Below, one piece after another: positions 26,505 through 35,850 of a stretch of DNA of 64,000 bases. The notes under the pieces are model-generated. The model saw nothing but the letters and a program-made list of their open reading frames with translations. It had not been told where the DNA came from and did no database searches. This stretch comes from Desulfogranum marinum (GTDB lineage Bacteria > Desulfobacterota > Desulfobulbia > Desulfobulbales > Desulfobulbaceae): positions 1 to 64,000 of the forward strand of contig NZ_JAFFQD010000031.1 in NCBI RefSeq assembly GCF_016918565.1, in the 5' to 3' direction. Made by a program: the position numbers and the translations under genes. Every line of letters begins with the position of its first letter. Position 1 is the first letter of the stretch.

Positions 26505-27887
26505 TCAAGCTTGCTCGGTGCTGTAAGCAGATGCAATATACCTGTTCACGTCAAATTTTCGGCGACATCCAGCCTCATTCATGTAACGAATCTTGCCGAA
26601 AACCGACCGTTCGCGCCATGCCCGATCATGCACGCCACCAATAGCCCAGGCAACCCCGGCATACCCATTTGGATCTCTACCATCCAACGAGTAGCGATCA
26701 TTAAGAGTGATAGCATATTCCAGGGCAGCTTCAGGATCAGGAGTCCATTCAAGTATTTTCTTTGCCCAATACATCCGTAAATACCCATGCAGTTTACCAT
26801 TCTGAACAAGATCAACCTGACAGGCGTTCCAGAGTTGCTCGTGGGTCTTCCCATGTTCCAGTTCCTGGAGGGTATAAATATAGTCACGTTTATCATACCA
26901 ATGCTGATCAAGCGTTTTCCGAGCCCACTCCGGAAATCCAGCAATACTATCGTAGCTGGGTTCATACAGACAAAAATTATCAGACAATTCGCGCCGTACA
27001 ACGAGTTCTTCCAGAAAGGGAGCTTTGCTCTCCATGGGCAAATCGCTCTCTGAAACCATCCAAGCCAGGCGCTGTGCCGACAGGTGTCCAAAGTGCAAGT
27101 ACGGAGAAAGCCCGGATTGGCCCTTTACGCACGGATTGTTCCGACAAGCTGCATACTCTGCAAGTCCGGTGCTCACAAATACCTCAGCAGCAAAGTTTGC
27201 CTTCGCTTCGCCGGCCTTAAGTTTTCCTTCCTCAACAGACAACAGGCTGGAAGTTAACCCCGAATATGCAGCCCAATCATAACTTTCTGCATCTTGACGC
27301 CAGTCGACCAAATGCTTTTTCAGAGGGGGAATATCAGTTAAATAATCATCCAGCAAACGGTTAATTTTAGGACGAAGTGTGTAGGCAGCGTACTCTTTTT
27401 TATCGGAAACTATCCAAGCAGGAACGATGTTATGCGCATCCACTTCATAAAGAGGAACCTTCACGCTCTTTGCGAGCTGTGCCTGCCATTGTCGCTTGAT
27501 GCGGAGGGGATCGAAATCACTAACAAGCACGTGGGCATCGATATGGCGAAGAAAATGGGGCAGGCTTTCCACAGGCGACTGTTCGAGAAGGACAAACGGT
27601 ATTTGCAGTTTCTGCAGTTTTTTCTGCACACCTGCAAGGCCTCTTAGCATAAAGGCATAATGATCTGATGCAGCTCCCAAGTAATCAGGAATAAGGCTGA
27701 AAACAACCACCAACCCTTTGTGCTGTGCCAATGCCTCCTGCTGCGCCCACAACAAAGCCCAGTTATCATCTACTCGCTGGTCACGGGAAATCCAGTACAC
27801 AACGGGGCCTTGCCCACGTTGCCCGTTTCTGACACATCGGCATCTCCGATCAATATCAGTATTCCTGCGCTCCATATACATTACCAT
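26505..27887 (-). CDS. phr: Class II CPD photolyase
   Basis: 460 residues. The class II signatures are present: VVYWISRDQRVDDNWALLWAQ near the N-terminus and VDAHNIVPAWIVSDKKEYAAYTLRP, and the FAD-binding C-terminal half contains FLEELVVRRELSDNFCLY and DPNGYAGVAWAIGGVHDRAW. It repairs cyclobutane pyrimidine dimers using light. The exact start is unclear; about 25 N-terminal residues are unlike the family and lack a ribosome-binding site. Photolyase genes travel with the adjacent lipid genes in singlet-oxygen/light regulons. The 262-bp gap to the DUF3833 gene holds a small TTGGTAG/CTACCAA hairpin. Confidence 0.95.
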   Translation of the reverse strand: MVMYMERRNTDIDRRCRCVRNGQRGQGPVVYWISRDQRVDDNWALLWAQQEALAQHKGLVVVFSLIPDYLGAASDHYAFMLRGLAGVQKKLQKLQIPFVLLEQSPVESLPHFLRHIDAHVLVSDFDPLRIKRQWQAQLAKSVKVPLYEVDAHNIVPAWIVSDKKEYAAYTLRPKINRLLDDYLTDIPPLKKHLVDWRQDAESYDWAAYSGLTSSLLSVEEGKLKAGEAKANFAAEVFVSTGLAEYAACRNNPCVKGQSGLSPYLHFGHLSAQRLAWMVSESDLPMESKAPFLEELVVRRELSDNFCLYEPSYDSIAGFPEWARKTLDQHWYDKRDYIYTLQELEHGKTHEQLWNACQVDLVQNGKLHGYLRMYWAKKILEWTPDPEAALEYAITLNDRYSLDGRDPNGYAGVAWAIGGVHDRAWRERSVFGKIRYMNEAGCRRKFDVNRYIASAYSTEQA

Positions 27888-27955
27888 TTATAAGGGCTGC
27901 TTGTTTGCTTGTTTGTGCACAGATATAATGCCCAGGGAAGATTAGCTTGAACTAA

Positions 27956-27983
27956 GGTCCCTGCCGATTTCCGGACAGGGACC
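27956..27983 (-). terminator. Hairpin downstream of the 55-aa gene
   Basis: GGTCCCTG and CAGGGACC form a perfect 8-bp stem that can extend through CCG/CGG. On the minus strand it is followed by TTAGTT, a weak T-tract. It separates the 55-aa gene from the photolyase gene. Confidence 0.5.
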
Positions 27984-27993
27984 GGGAGGAGTA

Positions 27994-28161
27994 CTACCAT
28001 CTTTCCGTTCCAACAATCTCATTCACATTCCTGCAGGTTTTCTGCTCTTCTTCGCTGAGGAGTTCAAATGAAGTTTTCCGGTCATTACTTTCAATCGAGC
28101 AAACATACTCTCTGCCTTCTTTATCGTTAAGCCATGTGAGTGATTCATATCCGCTTTTCAT
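27994..28161 (-). CDS. Small hypothetical protein, 55 aa
   Basis: Reads MKSGYESLTWLNDKEGREYV and ends GTERW. GAGGAT lies 5 nt before the ATG. The composition is soluble and charged, and the WLNDKEGREYVC stretch looks like a beta-hairpin. It falls below common ORF length cut-offs, is followed by a hairpin at 27956-27983, and lies between the photolyase and the divergent regulator. Function unknown. Confidence 0.65.
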   Translation of the reverse strand: MKSGYESLTWLNDKEGREYVCSIESNDRKTSFELLSEEEQKTCRNVNEIVGTERW

Positions 28162-28310
28162 TGTATATCCTCATTCGTGGATTGTATATCATCTTACGAT
28201 GCCTGTTTTTGCATCTTGTACCTTATACAGTAACAACAAACGGGATTGACACAATGGGTTAAAATTGGCACTTTATTGATAGCTACAACTATCACCAAGA
28301 GGAAAAATTT

Positions 28311-29180
28311 ATGCTGGATTCCACTCTTTACAAAGTTATTATTAATTCAATGTCAGCCCATGTCGCTATACTTGACGAACATGGTATTATCATAGAAACC
28401 AATCGCGCCTGGCAGGACTTTGGTCGTGAAAACGGTATGCAGGAACCATTTGACAGTATCGGAATAAACTATCTTAAGACATGTAGTGGCACGAGCAGTC
28501 ATCGCGATGGAGAAGACAGCAGTGTTGCTGAAGGTATTCAAAAGGTGCTGCAAGGGAAAATTCCGGAATTTCTTTCCCACTACCCTTGCCATTCTCCAGA
28601 CCAAAAAAGGTGGTTTGCCATCCGGGTAGTCCCCTTTCGGGATGACAAAAATCACCACATTATTGTAACCCATGAAAACATAACCCCCATAATCGAGATA
28701 CAAAAAGAACTGGAAGCAAAAGAGGCAGAGTTACGCAGTGAACAGGAACGTCTTGAAGAAACCAATATCGCACTGCGCGTATTATTAAGGCAACGAGACG
28801 AGGACAAAACACGAATAGAAGAAACCATTTATGTGAACGTGGACCGCCTTGTCCTCCCTTATATTGAGCAAATGTTACAGGGAAACCTCTCTGATAAACA
28901 GCGCACCCTAGCCGAGGTGGTCGATGCGAACCTCAGAGACATCATCTCACCATTCCTGCAGAACATTTCAGCACTGAACATGCTGCTCACTCCCCAAGAA
29001 ATTGAAGTAGCCAATATGGTACGCAGCGGCAGAACCAGTAAAGAAATCGCAGAGGTACTTGGAATTTCAACAAGCGGTGTTGATTTTCATCGAAAAAGAC
29101 TTCGCCAAAAACTTGGTTTGACCAATAGTTCTAAAAATCTTAGATCCTATTTACTTACTTTAGAAAAAGATCGCTCCTGA
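28311..29180 (+). CDS. PAS-LuxR transcription regulator
   Basis: 289 residues: an N-terminal PAS domain (about 5-125; INSMSAHVAILDEHGIIIETNRAWQDFG), a coiled-coil linker rich in Glu/Arg (about 135-170), and a LuxR/GerE helix-turn-helix at about 225-285 (LTPQEIEVANMVRSGRTSKEIAEVLGIST). This soluble architecture is common in Desulfobacterota. It is divergent from the 55-aa gene and photolyase, so it may control them, but no operator is visible. Confidence 0.9.
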   Translation: MLDSTLYKVIINSMSAHVAILDEHGIIIETNRAWQDFGRENGMQEPFDSIGINYLKTCSGTSSHRDGEDSSVAEGIQKVLQGKIPEFLSHYPCHSPDQKRWFAIRVVPFRDDKNHHIIVTHENITPIIEIQKELEAKEAELRSEQERLEETNIALRVLLRQRDEDKTRIEETIYVNVDRLVLPYIEQMLQGNLSDKQRTLAEVVDANLRDIISPFLQNISALNMLLTPQEIEVANMVRSGRTSKEIAEVLGISTSGVDFHRKRLRQKLGLTNSSKNLRSYLLTLEKDRS

Positions 29181-29459
29181 TTTTGCTCTCGACTCAATAG
29201 CGTTATTCGAAAGAAGTAAACCCAAACGTCTGAGCAAACCAATAATCGGACAACATGCTAAGTAATTTTACCAACCTGATCTAAAATGTGATAGATTGAA
29301 GAAGATAACCATTCAGTCACTTTCAAAATGAAAGTGGCCGTTACGTCAGCAGCTGACGATAAGACCTTTTCCCTTTTATAACAGCAAACAAAAGCCCCAT
29401 CTTACTAAATTTTCTGCAGAGTACAATAGCTTTAAGAACAACGGAAAAATCACTTATCA
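29181..29459. other. Spacer with small inverted repeats
   Basis: No gene. CACTTTC-AAAAT-GAAAGTG (about 29319-29337) and CGTCAGC-A-GCTGACG (about 29345-29359) are two short perfect hairpins in tandem; the second has a T-rich region about 12 bp later and may end the regulator transcript. Confidence 0.35.
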
Positions 29460-29655
29460 TAGCCCGAATTTCTCATCAATACAGTTTTTTTCGCAGGGCA
29501 AGGCACAAGCCGTGCAGCAGTAGCGAATATTGACCCGAAGGCGGAACTTTTTGATTCAAAACAAAAAACAAACTATTAATTGTGCAATTACTTGTTAAGC
29601 AACACTATCAATTAATTGAGTTTAAAATCAAAAAATTCATGAAAAATTCGAGATA
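29460..29655. mobile_element. MITE-like element B, 196 bp
   Basis: The left end TAGCCCGAATTTCTCATCAA and the inverted right end (TATCTCGAATTTTTCATGAA on the other strand) agree at most positions. The same terminal motif bounds element A at 5083-5305. The interior has no coding capacity. The right end lies 43 bp before the hybrid kinase start, so it may affect that gene's promoter. Confidence 0.55.
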
Positions 29656-29698
29656 GGTCTGTTCTGTATATTCTTAGGTAGAATCCAGCCAAACCAAC

Positions 29699-32600
29699 AT
29701 GAAAAAAATTTCGTTTAAGATCAGAACCAAGCTTATTCTAATCTTCATTCTCATCAAAGTTCTCCCCCTGCTAGCCCTTGCCTGGTTTGCCTGGCATCAA
29801 ATCACCGATTTAGTTCAAAAAATGCAGCTTTCTTTTGAGACTGCAACCCTGGAAAGCCAGAAAATGGGGAAAGAGATTGTTCAGCTGGCAACCAAAGACT
29901 CAATTCGTGCCCTTGACGAAAAGTCGCGAGAAGCAATTGAAAGGCTTACCGTGGATACAGCTAACGATGTGGCCAGATTTCTATACGAACGGGACCGTGA
30001 TATCCGACAGGCAGCCTTGTTTGAACCTTCCGAGACTAATTATCGTAATTTCCTCGCTTCCAAATTCAGCCCAATCATTGAACATGAGCCCCTTGTCATG
30101 GATAGGGAAGGAAAACGCTGGGAGGAAACACACCCCACGCATACTGTGTTGGATGTAGTCCAATCGGGTAACAAGGACAATGCTAACGATTTTCACTCTC
30201 GCCCACCAGAAATTCATGGAACATCTGTCGAACATCCTCTGTATCTGGAACTGACGTTCATCGATCTTGCCGGTCACGAAAAATTTAAAGTCACCACTTC
30301 TGATTTTCTTACGCCCGACTTGCATGATGTCTCTCAAAAAAAGAATACCTTCTGCAAAGCGGAAACCTATTTCAAACACCTCAAGGATCTCCAACCCGGA
30401 GAAATATTTGTTTCTGATGTTATTGGCGCTTACCAAAGAACAGACATGATAGGAACGTACTCTAGGGTAAGAGCGGAAAAGCTCGGCATCGACTTCTCCC
30501 CTCAAACATCAGCCTATGCCGGTAAAGAAAATCCAGAGGGTAAGCGATTCAAGGGCCTGGTCCGCTGGGCAACGCCTGTTGAGCGTGACGGACACGTGAT
30601 TGGATTTGTAACGCTTGCCCTTGATCATACCCACATCATGGAATTTACCGACCATATAGTCCCGACCGAAGAACGATATACTGCCATTTCAGATGCAGGA
30701 ACAGGTAATTACGCATTTATGTGGGATTATCGAGGTCGCAACATCTCTCACCCAAGAGATTATTTTATTGCAGGGTATAATCCAGAGACCGGTGAACCCG
30801 CTCTCCCTTGGCTGGAAGCCAAACATTATAAGCAATGGCAAGCGACGACTGTAAAAATTACTGAGTTTTTAAATACTCTTCCGCTTTATCACAACCAATC
30901 TCTTGATAAAAAAGCTGCACCAGAACAAACCCAGTCAGGTTATGTCGGCCTGGATTGCAGATATTTAAACTTTGCCCCACAGTGTGATGGATGGATCAAC
31001 CTCACCCAACACGGAGGCTCCGGCTCTTTCCTCATTTTCTGGAGCGGACTGTGGAAACTTACCACAGCCGCAGCTATCCCATACTATACCGGCCAATATG
31101 CCGGCAGTCCCAGAGGATTTGGTTTTGTCACCATCGGGGCTAATGTTCATGAATTTCACAAAGCAGCTTTAGCCACAGCAGAGCACATCGAAAACATTGG
31201 TTCAGATCATATCAAAACACTTGATCAGCAGTTTCAACGCAATCAAGAGTTCCTCACAACATCCTTAAAAGAGACTACTACAAATTTGACCGTTTCCACT
31301 CTGGTTATGATTTTTGCTATTATCATCATCGCTATTTGGATGGCTTCCATCCTGACTGGGAGAATAACGAAAATTATAAAAAATATTAGTTACTTTCAGC
31401 AAAACGACATGAGCAAACGCCTCCATATTGACTCAGGAGACGAGTTGGAAGAGCTCGCATTGACCTTCAATTCCATGGCTGACAATATCCAACAATCAAT
31501 GATTGACATTCGGGTTGCGCATGAAGAGTCAGAAAAAACAAACCAACAACTCATAGAAGAAATTGCAATCCGTAAAAAAGCAGAAAAAGAGCTGGCACAA
31601 AACCGTGACAACCTTGAACAAATAGTCTCTGATCGTACAAGAGAACTGAAACAGGAAATTTACGAACGTAAACAAGCGGAAATCAGCAAAAATGATTTGG
31701 AAACACGGCTTCACCGTGCAGAAAAAATGGAAGCAATAGGGACATTGGCTGGTGGTGTTGCTCACGATTTAAATAACATTCTATCAGGAATCGTGACCTA
31801 CCCGGAACTTCTTCTGCTCCAACTCAAAGAAGATGATCCAATGTATCGCCCTTTACAAACCATACAGGCATCCGGCGAAAAAGCTGCTGCTATTGTGCAA
31901 GATTTACTGACACTTGCCAGAAGAGGGGTTTCGATAACACACACTTTAAACCTTAATCACATTATCACTGATTATCTCTCCAGCCCTGAATATCAGCAAC
32001 TGTTATTTCATCATCCAGGCATACAGGTAAAAACCGATCTTGCCGGCAACCTGATGCGACTCAAGGGGTCTGAATTACATCTTTCCAAGACAGTGATGAA
32101 CTTGGTAAGTAATGGCGTCGAAGCCATGGCCGGTGGTGGACAACTGACAATTCAGACAGAAAATCGTTATTTAGACAAGCCCCTAAAACTGTATGATAAG
32201 GTGCTTGCGGGAGAATATGTTACCTTAATCATAAAAGATGAAGGTTCTGGAATTAAAGAACAAGACCTGAATCGAATATTTGAACCCTTTTACACCAAGA
32301 AAAAAATGGGCCGAAGCGGCACGGGACTAGGTATGGCCGTCGTTTGGGGGGCAATCCAGGACCACCATGGATATATTGACTGTCAAAGTAAAATTCATGA
32401 AGGTACGGTATTTACGCTCTATTTCCCTGTGTGCCGCGACTCCATTGCCAGTGAAGTTTCTGCACCTGAATTCAAAGAATTAAAGGGGCATGGCGAGACA
32501 ATCCTCCTTGTCGACGACATGAAAGAACAGCTGGAAATAGCCTCTATGATTCTTACCGAATTAAATTATACCGTATACACGGTTTCAAGTGGTGAAGATG

Positions 32601-32890
32601 CCCTGTCCTTTCTTGAGGATAATGTTGTAGATCTTGTCATTTTAGACATGATAATGGAACCTGGGATTGATGGCCTGGCAACCTATCAGGAAATCATAAA
32701 AAAGTGGCCTGGGCAGAAGGCCATAATTGCCAGTGGCTTTTCCGAAATCGGCAAACTAAACGAAGCATTGCAGCTTGGAGTAAAATCACACCTGAAAAAG
32801 CCCTATACCCTGACTAACCTGGGCCAACACGTTATAAAAGGACTCAGCGACACACCTACAACATCTGATAAAAAAATGCGCACGACGTAG
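29699..32890 (+). CDS. Hybrid sensor histidine kinase with C-terminal receiver
   Basis: 1063 residues. An N-terminal membrane helix (about 12-30) and a second (about 533-556) enclose a large periplasmic sensor, probably of the Cache type. Then follow HAMP, a coiled coil (about 610-670), HisKA with H-box LAGGVAHDLNNILSGIVTYPE, HATPase_c (N-box LVSNGVEAMAGGG, G2 GRSGTGLGMAVV) and a receiver domain (ILLVDD, phospho-Asp in LVILDMIM, KKP). No partner regulator is adjacent. The ligand of the sensor domain cannot be deduced. Confidence 0.92.
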   Translation: MKKISFKIRTKLILIFILIKVLPLLALAWFAWHQITDLVQKMQLSFETATLESQKMGKEIVQLATKDSIRALDEKSREAIERLTVDTANDVARFLYERDRDIRQAALFEPSETNYRNFLASKFSPIIEHEPLVMDREGKRWEETHPTHTVLDVVQSGNKDNANDFHSRPPEIHGTSVEHPLYLELTFIDLAGHEKFKVTTSDFLTPDLHDVSQKKNTFCKAETYFKHLKDLQPGEIFVSDVIGAYQRTDMIGTYSRVRAEKLGIDFSPQTSAYAGKENPEGKRFKGLVRWATPVERDGHVIGFVTLALDHTHIMEFTDHIVPTEERYTAISDAGTGNYAFMWDYRGRNISHPRDYFIAGYNPETGEPALPWLEAKHYKQWQATTVKITEFLNTLPLYHNQSLDKKAAPEQTQSGYVGLDCRYLNFAPQCDGWINLTQHGGSGSFLIFWSGLWKLTTAAAIPYYTGQYAGSPRGFGFVTIGANVHEFHKAALATAEHIENIGSDHIKTLDQQFQRNQEFLTTSLKETTTNLTVSTLVMIFAIIIIAIWMASILTGRITKIIKNISYFQQNDMSKRLHIDSGDELEELALTFNSMADNIQQSMIDIRVAHEESEKTNQQLIEEIAIRKKAEKELAQNRDNLEQIVSDRTRELKQEIYERKQAEISKNDLETRLHRAEKMEAIGTLAGGVAHDLNNILSGIVTYPELLLLQLKEDDPMYRPLQTIQASGEKAAAIVQDLLTLARRGVSITHTLNLNHIITDYLSSPEYQQLLFHHPGIQVKTDLAGNLMRLKGSELHLSKTVMNLVSNGVEAMAGGGQLTIQTENRYLDKPLKLYDKVLAGEYVTLIIKDEGSGIKEQDLNRIFEPFYTKKKMGRSGTGLGMAVVWGAIQDHHGYIDCQSKIHEGTVFTLYFPVCRDSIASEVSAPEFKELKGHGETILLVDDMKEQLEIASMILTELNYTVYTVSSGEDALSFLEDNVVDLVILDMIMEPGIDGLATYQEIIKKWPGQKAIIASGFSEIGKLNEALQLGVKSHLKKPYTLTNLGQHVIKGLSDTPTTSDKKMRTT

Positions 32891-32955
32891 GGACAACAGG
32901 CGCAGGCTCGGATAATAGATTTCAACCTGGTGTAAAAATAATCGAATTTATTGCA

Positions 32956-34908
32956 TCACCTCTCAGACAACCAGTAAAAAGTGAAACCTGGAATAACCAG
33001 ATTGTTTTTAAAAACATCAGGGCATTCTCCGCTATATACATCAACAAACTGCCGGTATTGTGCGCCCCAACTGCCAAGTTCGCCTATGTTCAGCGACTTT
33101 GGTCTATTACTAAAATTTGCAACCACCAGGACTTTTTCATTGGGTTTTTGCAGGTGATATCTGCCAAAGACAAAAAGGTGCGGATTTTCAACTTCGATGA
33201 GCTCACGATTGTTGAAATCGGCAAAGGCATCCATTTCTTTTCGGACCGCAATCATCCTTTTTAACGCACTGAAAATTTCATATTCAACAGTCCCGGGTAT
33301 ATTCCTCTGGTCTGCTTTATCCCAGTCGATTGACGGTCGATGTACCCAGCGGGTGTCCCCTTTTTTGTAGGGATCATCACGGTAAGTATCATCGTTTAAC
33401 GTACCGATTTCATCACCATAATAAAGCAGCGGAATGCCGCCAAACGACATAATCATACCGTGGAGCAGTAAAATCAATTTAACCGAATCATCGATCATTT
33501 CTTTGTCACCTGTTTCCAGCGCGTACTCCAGCCCAGCCAATGAGGCTAGAGAGCCGGAAATGCGGGTGTCACCGGTCTTGGCATTTTGGCCAAAGGGGAG
33601 TCCTCGCGCATAGGAATCTTCGAATTTACCAGTGAAATAATCAACTAAAAATTGCCGGTGGTGGGCAGGTTGGTAATCGCAAAGGAGGATATCCCTGTCG
33701 TCAAATCCCAGACCGATATCATCGTGACAGCGGACGTAATTGAGCCAAGTGGCACGTTCCAACTTTACCGGTAGATTTTTTATCCCTTGATTCAACAGGC
33801 GAGCATTTTTGGTGGCGACCGCATCCCAGAGCAAAGCCATGAAGGTGGCGTTGTAGGCGATCTCGCATTCCTTGGCGATGACCGCATCCTCTCCAAAATA
33901 CTTGATGACCTCCACGGGTGCGACAATCGCCTCAGCAATAAAAACCACCCCCGGTGCGGTGACCTGACAGCAGTCCTTTAAAAGCTGGAGGATCAAATGC
34001 GCTTCACGCTCATTCTGGCACGTACTGCCTATTTTCTTCCACAAAAAGGCTACGGCATCCAACCGCAGGATATCCGCCCCCTGATTGGCCCAGAAGAGAA
34101 TAATATTGAGCATCTCTATAAAAACGGCAGGATTGCTGTAGTTGAGATCCCACTGAAAATCGTTAAAAACCGTCATGACCCAGCGGCCCATCTCTTCGTC
34201 CCAGGTAAAATTGCCTGGTGAGGTTTCCGGAAAGATTTCCGGCATACTCTGTTCGAACATGTCGGGGACATTACGATTTTCAAAGGTGTAGTAATAGTCC
34301 TGATATTTCTTGTCTCCCGCCCTGGCACAGCTCGCCCAATAATGCTTATTCGAGGTATGATTGACCACCACATCGAGCACCAGCAGGATGTCACGCTCTT
34401 TCATTTCCTTGGCAAGCTGCCCCACATCTTCCAGTGTGCCTACCTCAGGATTAATCTCGCGAAAATCACTGACCGCATATCCACCGTCACTGCTCCCTTC
34501 CGGACAAAGCAAAATCGGCATCACGTGAACCATATTGACACCCAGTTCCTGAAAATAGTGCAGACGCTCCTGCAGGCCTTTTAAGGTACCGGCAAAACCC
34601 TTGCAATAGAGCGCCATTCCTGTCCATTGTTGATGGAGAAACCAGTTGTAATCTTTTTCCCTGGCCAGGTCGAGCTGACGGAGCCTATCCGGACGATTGA
34701 TATATTGCGTTGCCATCGTTTCAACCAGCTTCTGCGCCTGTTGGTCAAAATCATCCCGATCGCCGTAGAGCCGTTGAAACAATAAGTGGATTCCGTAAAA
34801 ATTTGCCCCAAGTCGGGTGTAAAAATGCCGCAGATCCTGCTCGGAAATTTCCGGCTTTATGCGGTTGAGGATGTCATTGAGAAGAGTATGGGATATTTGT
34901 TCGTACAC
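32956..34908 (-). CDS. ams: Amylosucrase (GH13)
   Basis: 650 residues, the usual length. The all-helical N-terminal domain typical of amylosucrase (about 1-90) is followed by the GH13 barrel. The nucleophile lies in DILRLDAVAF, the acid in VFIAEAI, and the third carboxylate in RCHDDIG. It transfers glucose from sucrose to an alpha-1,4-glucan and releases fructose, which the neighbouring fructokinase can phosphorylate. Last gene of the sucrose cassette, 45 bp after fructokinase. It is convergent with the hybrid kinase, and no terminator was seen in the 65-bp gap. Confidence 0.95.
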   Translation of the reverse strand: MYEQISHTLLNDILNRIKPEISEQDLRHFYTRLGANFYGIHLLFQRLYGDRDDFDQQAQKLVETMATQYINRPDRLRQLDLAREKDYNWFLHQQWTGMALYCKGFAGTLKGLQERLHYFQELGVNMVHVMPILLCPEGSSDGGYAVSDFREINPEVGTLEDVGQLAKEMKERDILLVLDVVVNHTSNKHYWASCARAGDKKYQDYYYTFENRNVPDMFEQSMPEIFPETSPGNFTWDEEMGRWVMTVFNDFQWDLNYSNPAVFIEMLNIILFWANQGADILRLDAVAFLWKKIGSTCQNEREAHLILQLLKDCCQVTAPGVVFIAEAIVAPVEVIKYFGEDAVIAKECEIAYNATFMALLWDAVATKNARLLNQGIKNLPVKLERATWLNYVRCHDDIGLGFDDRDILLCDYQPAHHRQFLVDYFTGKFEDSYARGLPFGQNAKTGDTRISGSLASLAGLEYALETGDKEMIDDSVKLILLLHGMIMSFGGIPLLYYGDEIGTLNDDTYRDDPYKKGDTRWVHRPSIDWDKADQRNIPGTVEYEIFSALKRMIAVRKEMDAFADFNNRELIEVENPHLFVFGRYHLQKPNEKVLVVANFSNRPKSLNIGELGSWGAQYRQFVDVYSGECPDVFKNNLVIPGFTFYWLSER

Positions 34909-34953
34909 AAGCTGCCTATATAAGAAGGTTGGTTATTAATTTTCACAGGCTCT

Positions 34954-35850
34954 TCAGGCTCTGTAGTCAAGAGAAGATATGAAATCCTTATAAAACAAAG
35001 GGTCGGTTGTCGTTGCGCCTCGTAAACCGATGATCATTCCTGCGAACCGCTGGGCCTGACGAAGCGTTTCTGCAACCGGCCAGCCGGCCAGCAGCCCATG
35101 AATATACACTGCGCTGAAAGCGTCTCCGGCACCTACGGTATCAACCGGGCGCGCAACTTTTTGTGGAGACAAGGAATGTAATTTTCCATTGGCAGTTCGA
35201 ATCAGGGTATCTTGTCCACCGCGCGTGACGATCAACTGCTCCAGTCCACAGGAGGTTTGCAGTTCTGCCATCTGTTGACGGACATCGGTTGCAGGTTCCC
35301 CGAGCAATCGCAGTTCTTCCTCGTTCATTTTCGCCCAGGTGGCATTGTACAGCCAGCCGAAAACTTCATCCCGCTGCCACCAGGGGGCCCGAAGATTGAC
35401 ATCCAGAAAAATCCGTACTCCCTCATTACTTGTGATCTCTGCAAACGTGTGCCGGGCGGTATGGCTTCGTAAACCAAGAGTTCCATGATAGAGAATTCCG
35501 TCAAAATCCGTTACCGGCAAGGGGTCGATAGAAATAAAATCATAGGCACTGTCTGCAACTATATCGTAGCGTGGTTCACCGTCATTAATCGTTACCTCAA
35601 CCCGACCGGTCGGATGCTCTGCATCAACCTGAACCGCGCTGGTGTTCATGCCCCGGTTGTGCATCTCTTCTAGTATCATCTTGCCGCTGTCATCATTACC
35701 GACTCGAGAAATAAAGAGGGGATGATCGCCAAAAGCCTGCAGATGCCAGGCAACATTGAATGGTGCACCACCAAGCACCTGTTCGCCGGTTGGAAAACAA
35801 TCAAAGAGGACTTCACCAAACACAGAGACTTCAGTTCTTTTCGTGATCAT
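34954..35850 (-). CDS. Fructokinase (PfkB family)
   Basis: 298 residues with PfkB signatures: an N-terminal FGEVLFDCFPTGEQVLGGAPFNVAWHL (substrate loop) and the C-terminal catalytic DTVGAGDAFSAVY. Its start overlaps the phosphatase stop (ATGA). Context assigns fructose as the likely substrate, recycling the fructose that amylosucrase releases. Confidence 0.92.
   Translation of the reverse strand: MITKRTEVSVFGEVLFDCFPTGEQVLGGAPFNVAWHLQAFGDHPLFISRVGNDDSGKMILEEMHNRGMNTSAVQVDAEHPTGRVEVTINDGEPRYDIVADSAYDFISIDPLPVTDFDGILYHGTLGLRSHTARHTFAEITSNEGVRIFLDVNLRAPWWQRDEVFGWLYNATWAKMNEEELRLLGEPATDVRQQMAELQTSCGLEQLIVTRGGQDTLIRTANGKLHSLSPQKVARPVDTVGAGDAFSAVYIHGLLAGWPVAETLRQAQRFAGMIIGLRGATTTDPLFYKDFISSLDYRA

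Noticed and set aside
26338-26526. 62-codon plus-strand frame
   Set aside because: Starts inside a hairpin, is Lys/Arg-rich without a ribosome-binding site, and ends inside the photolyase gene.
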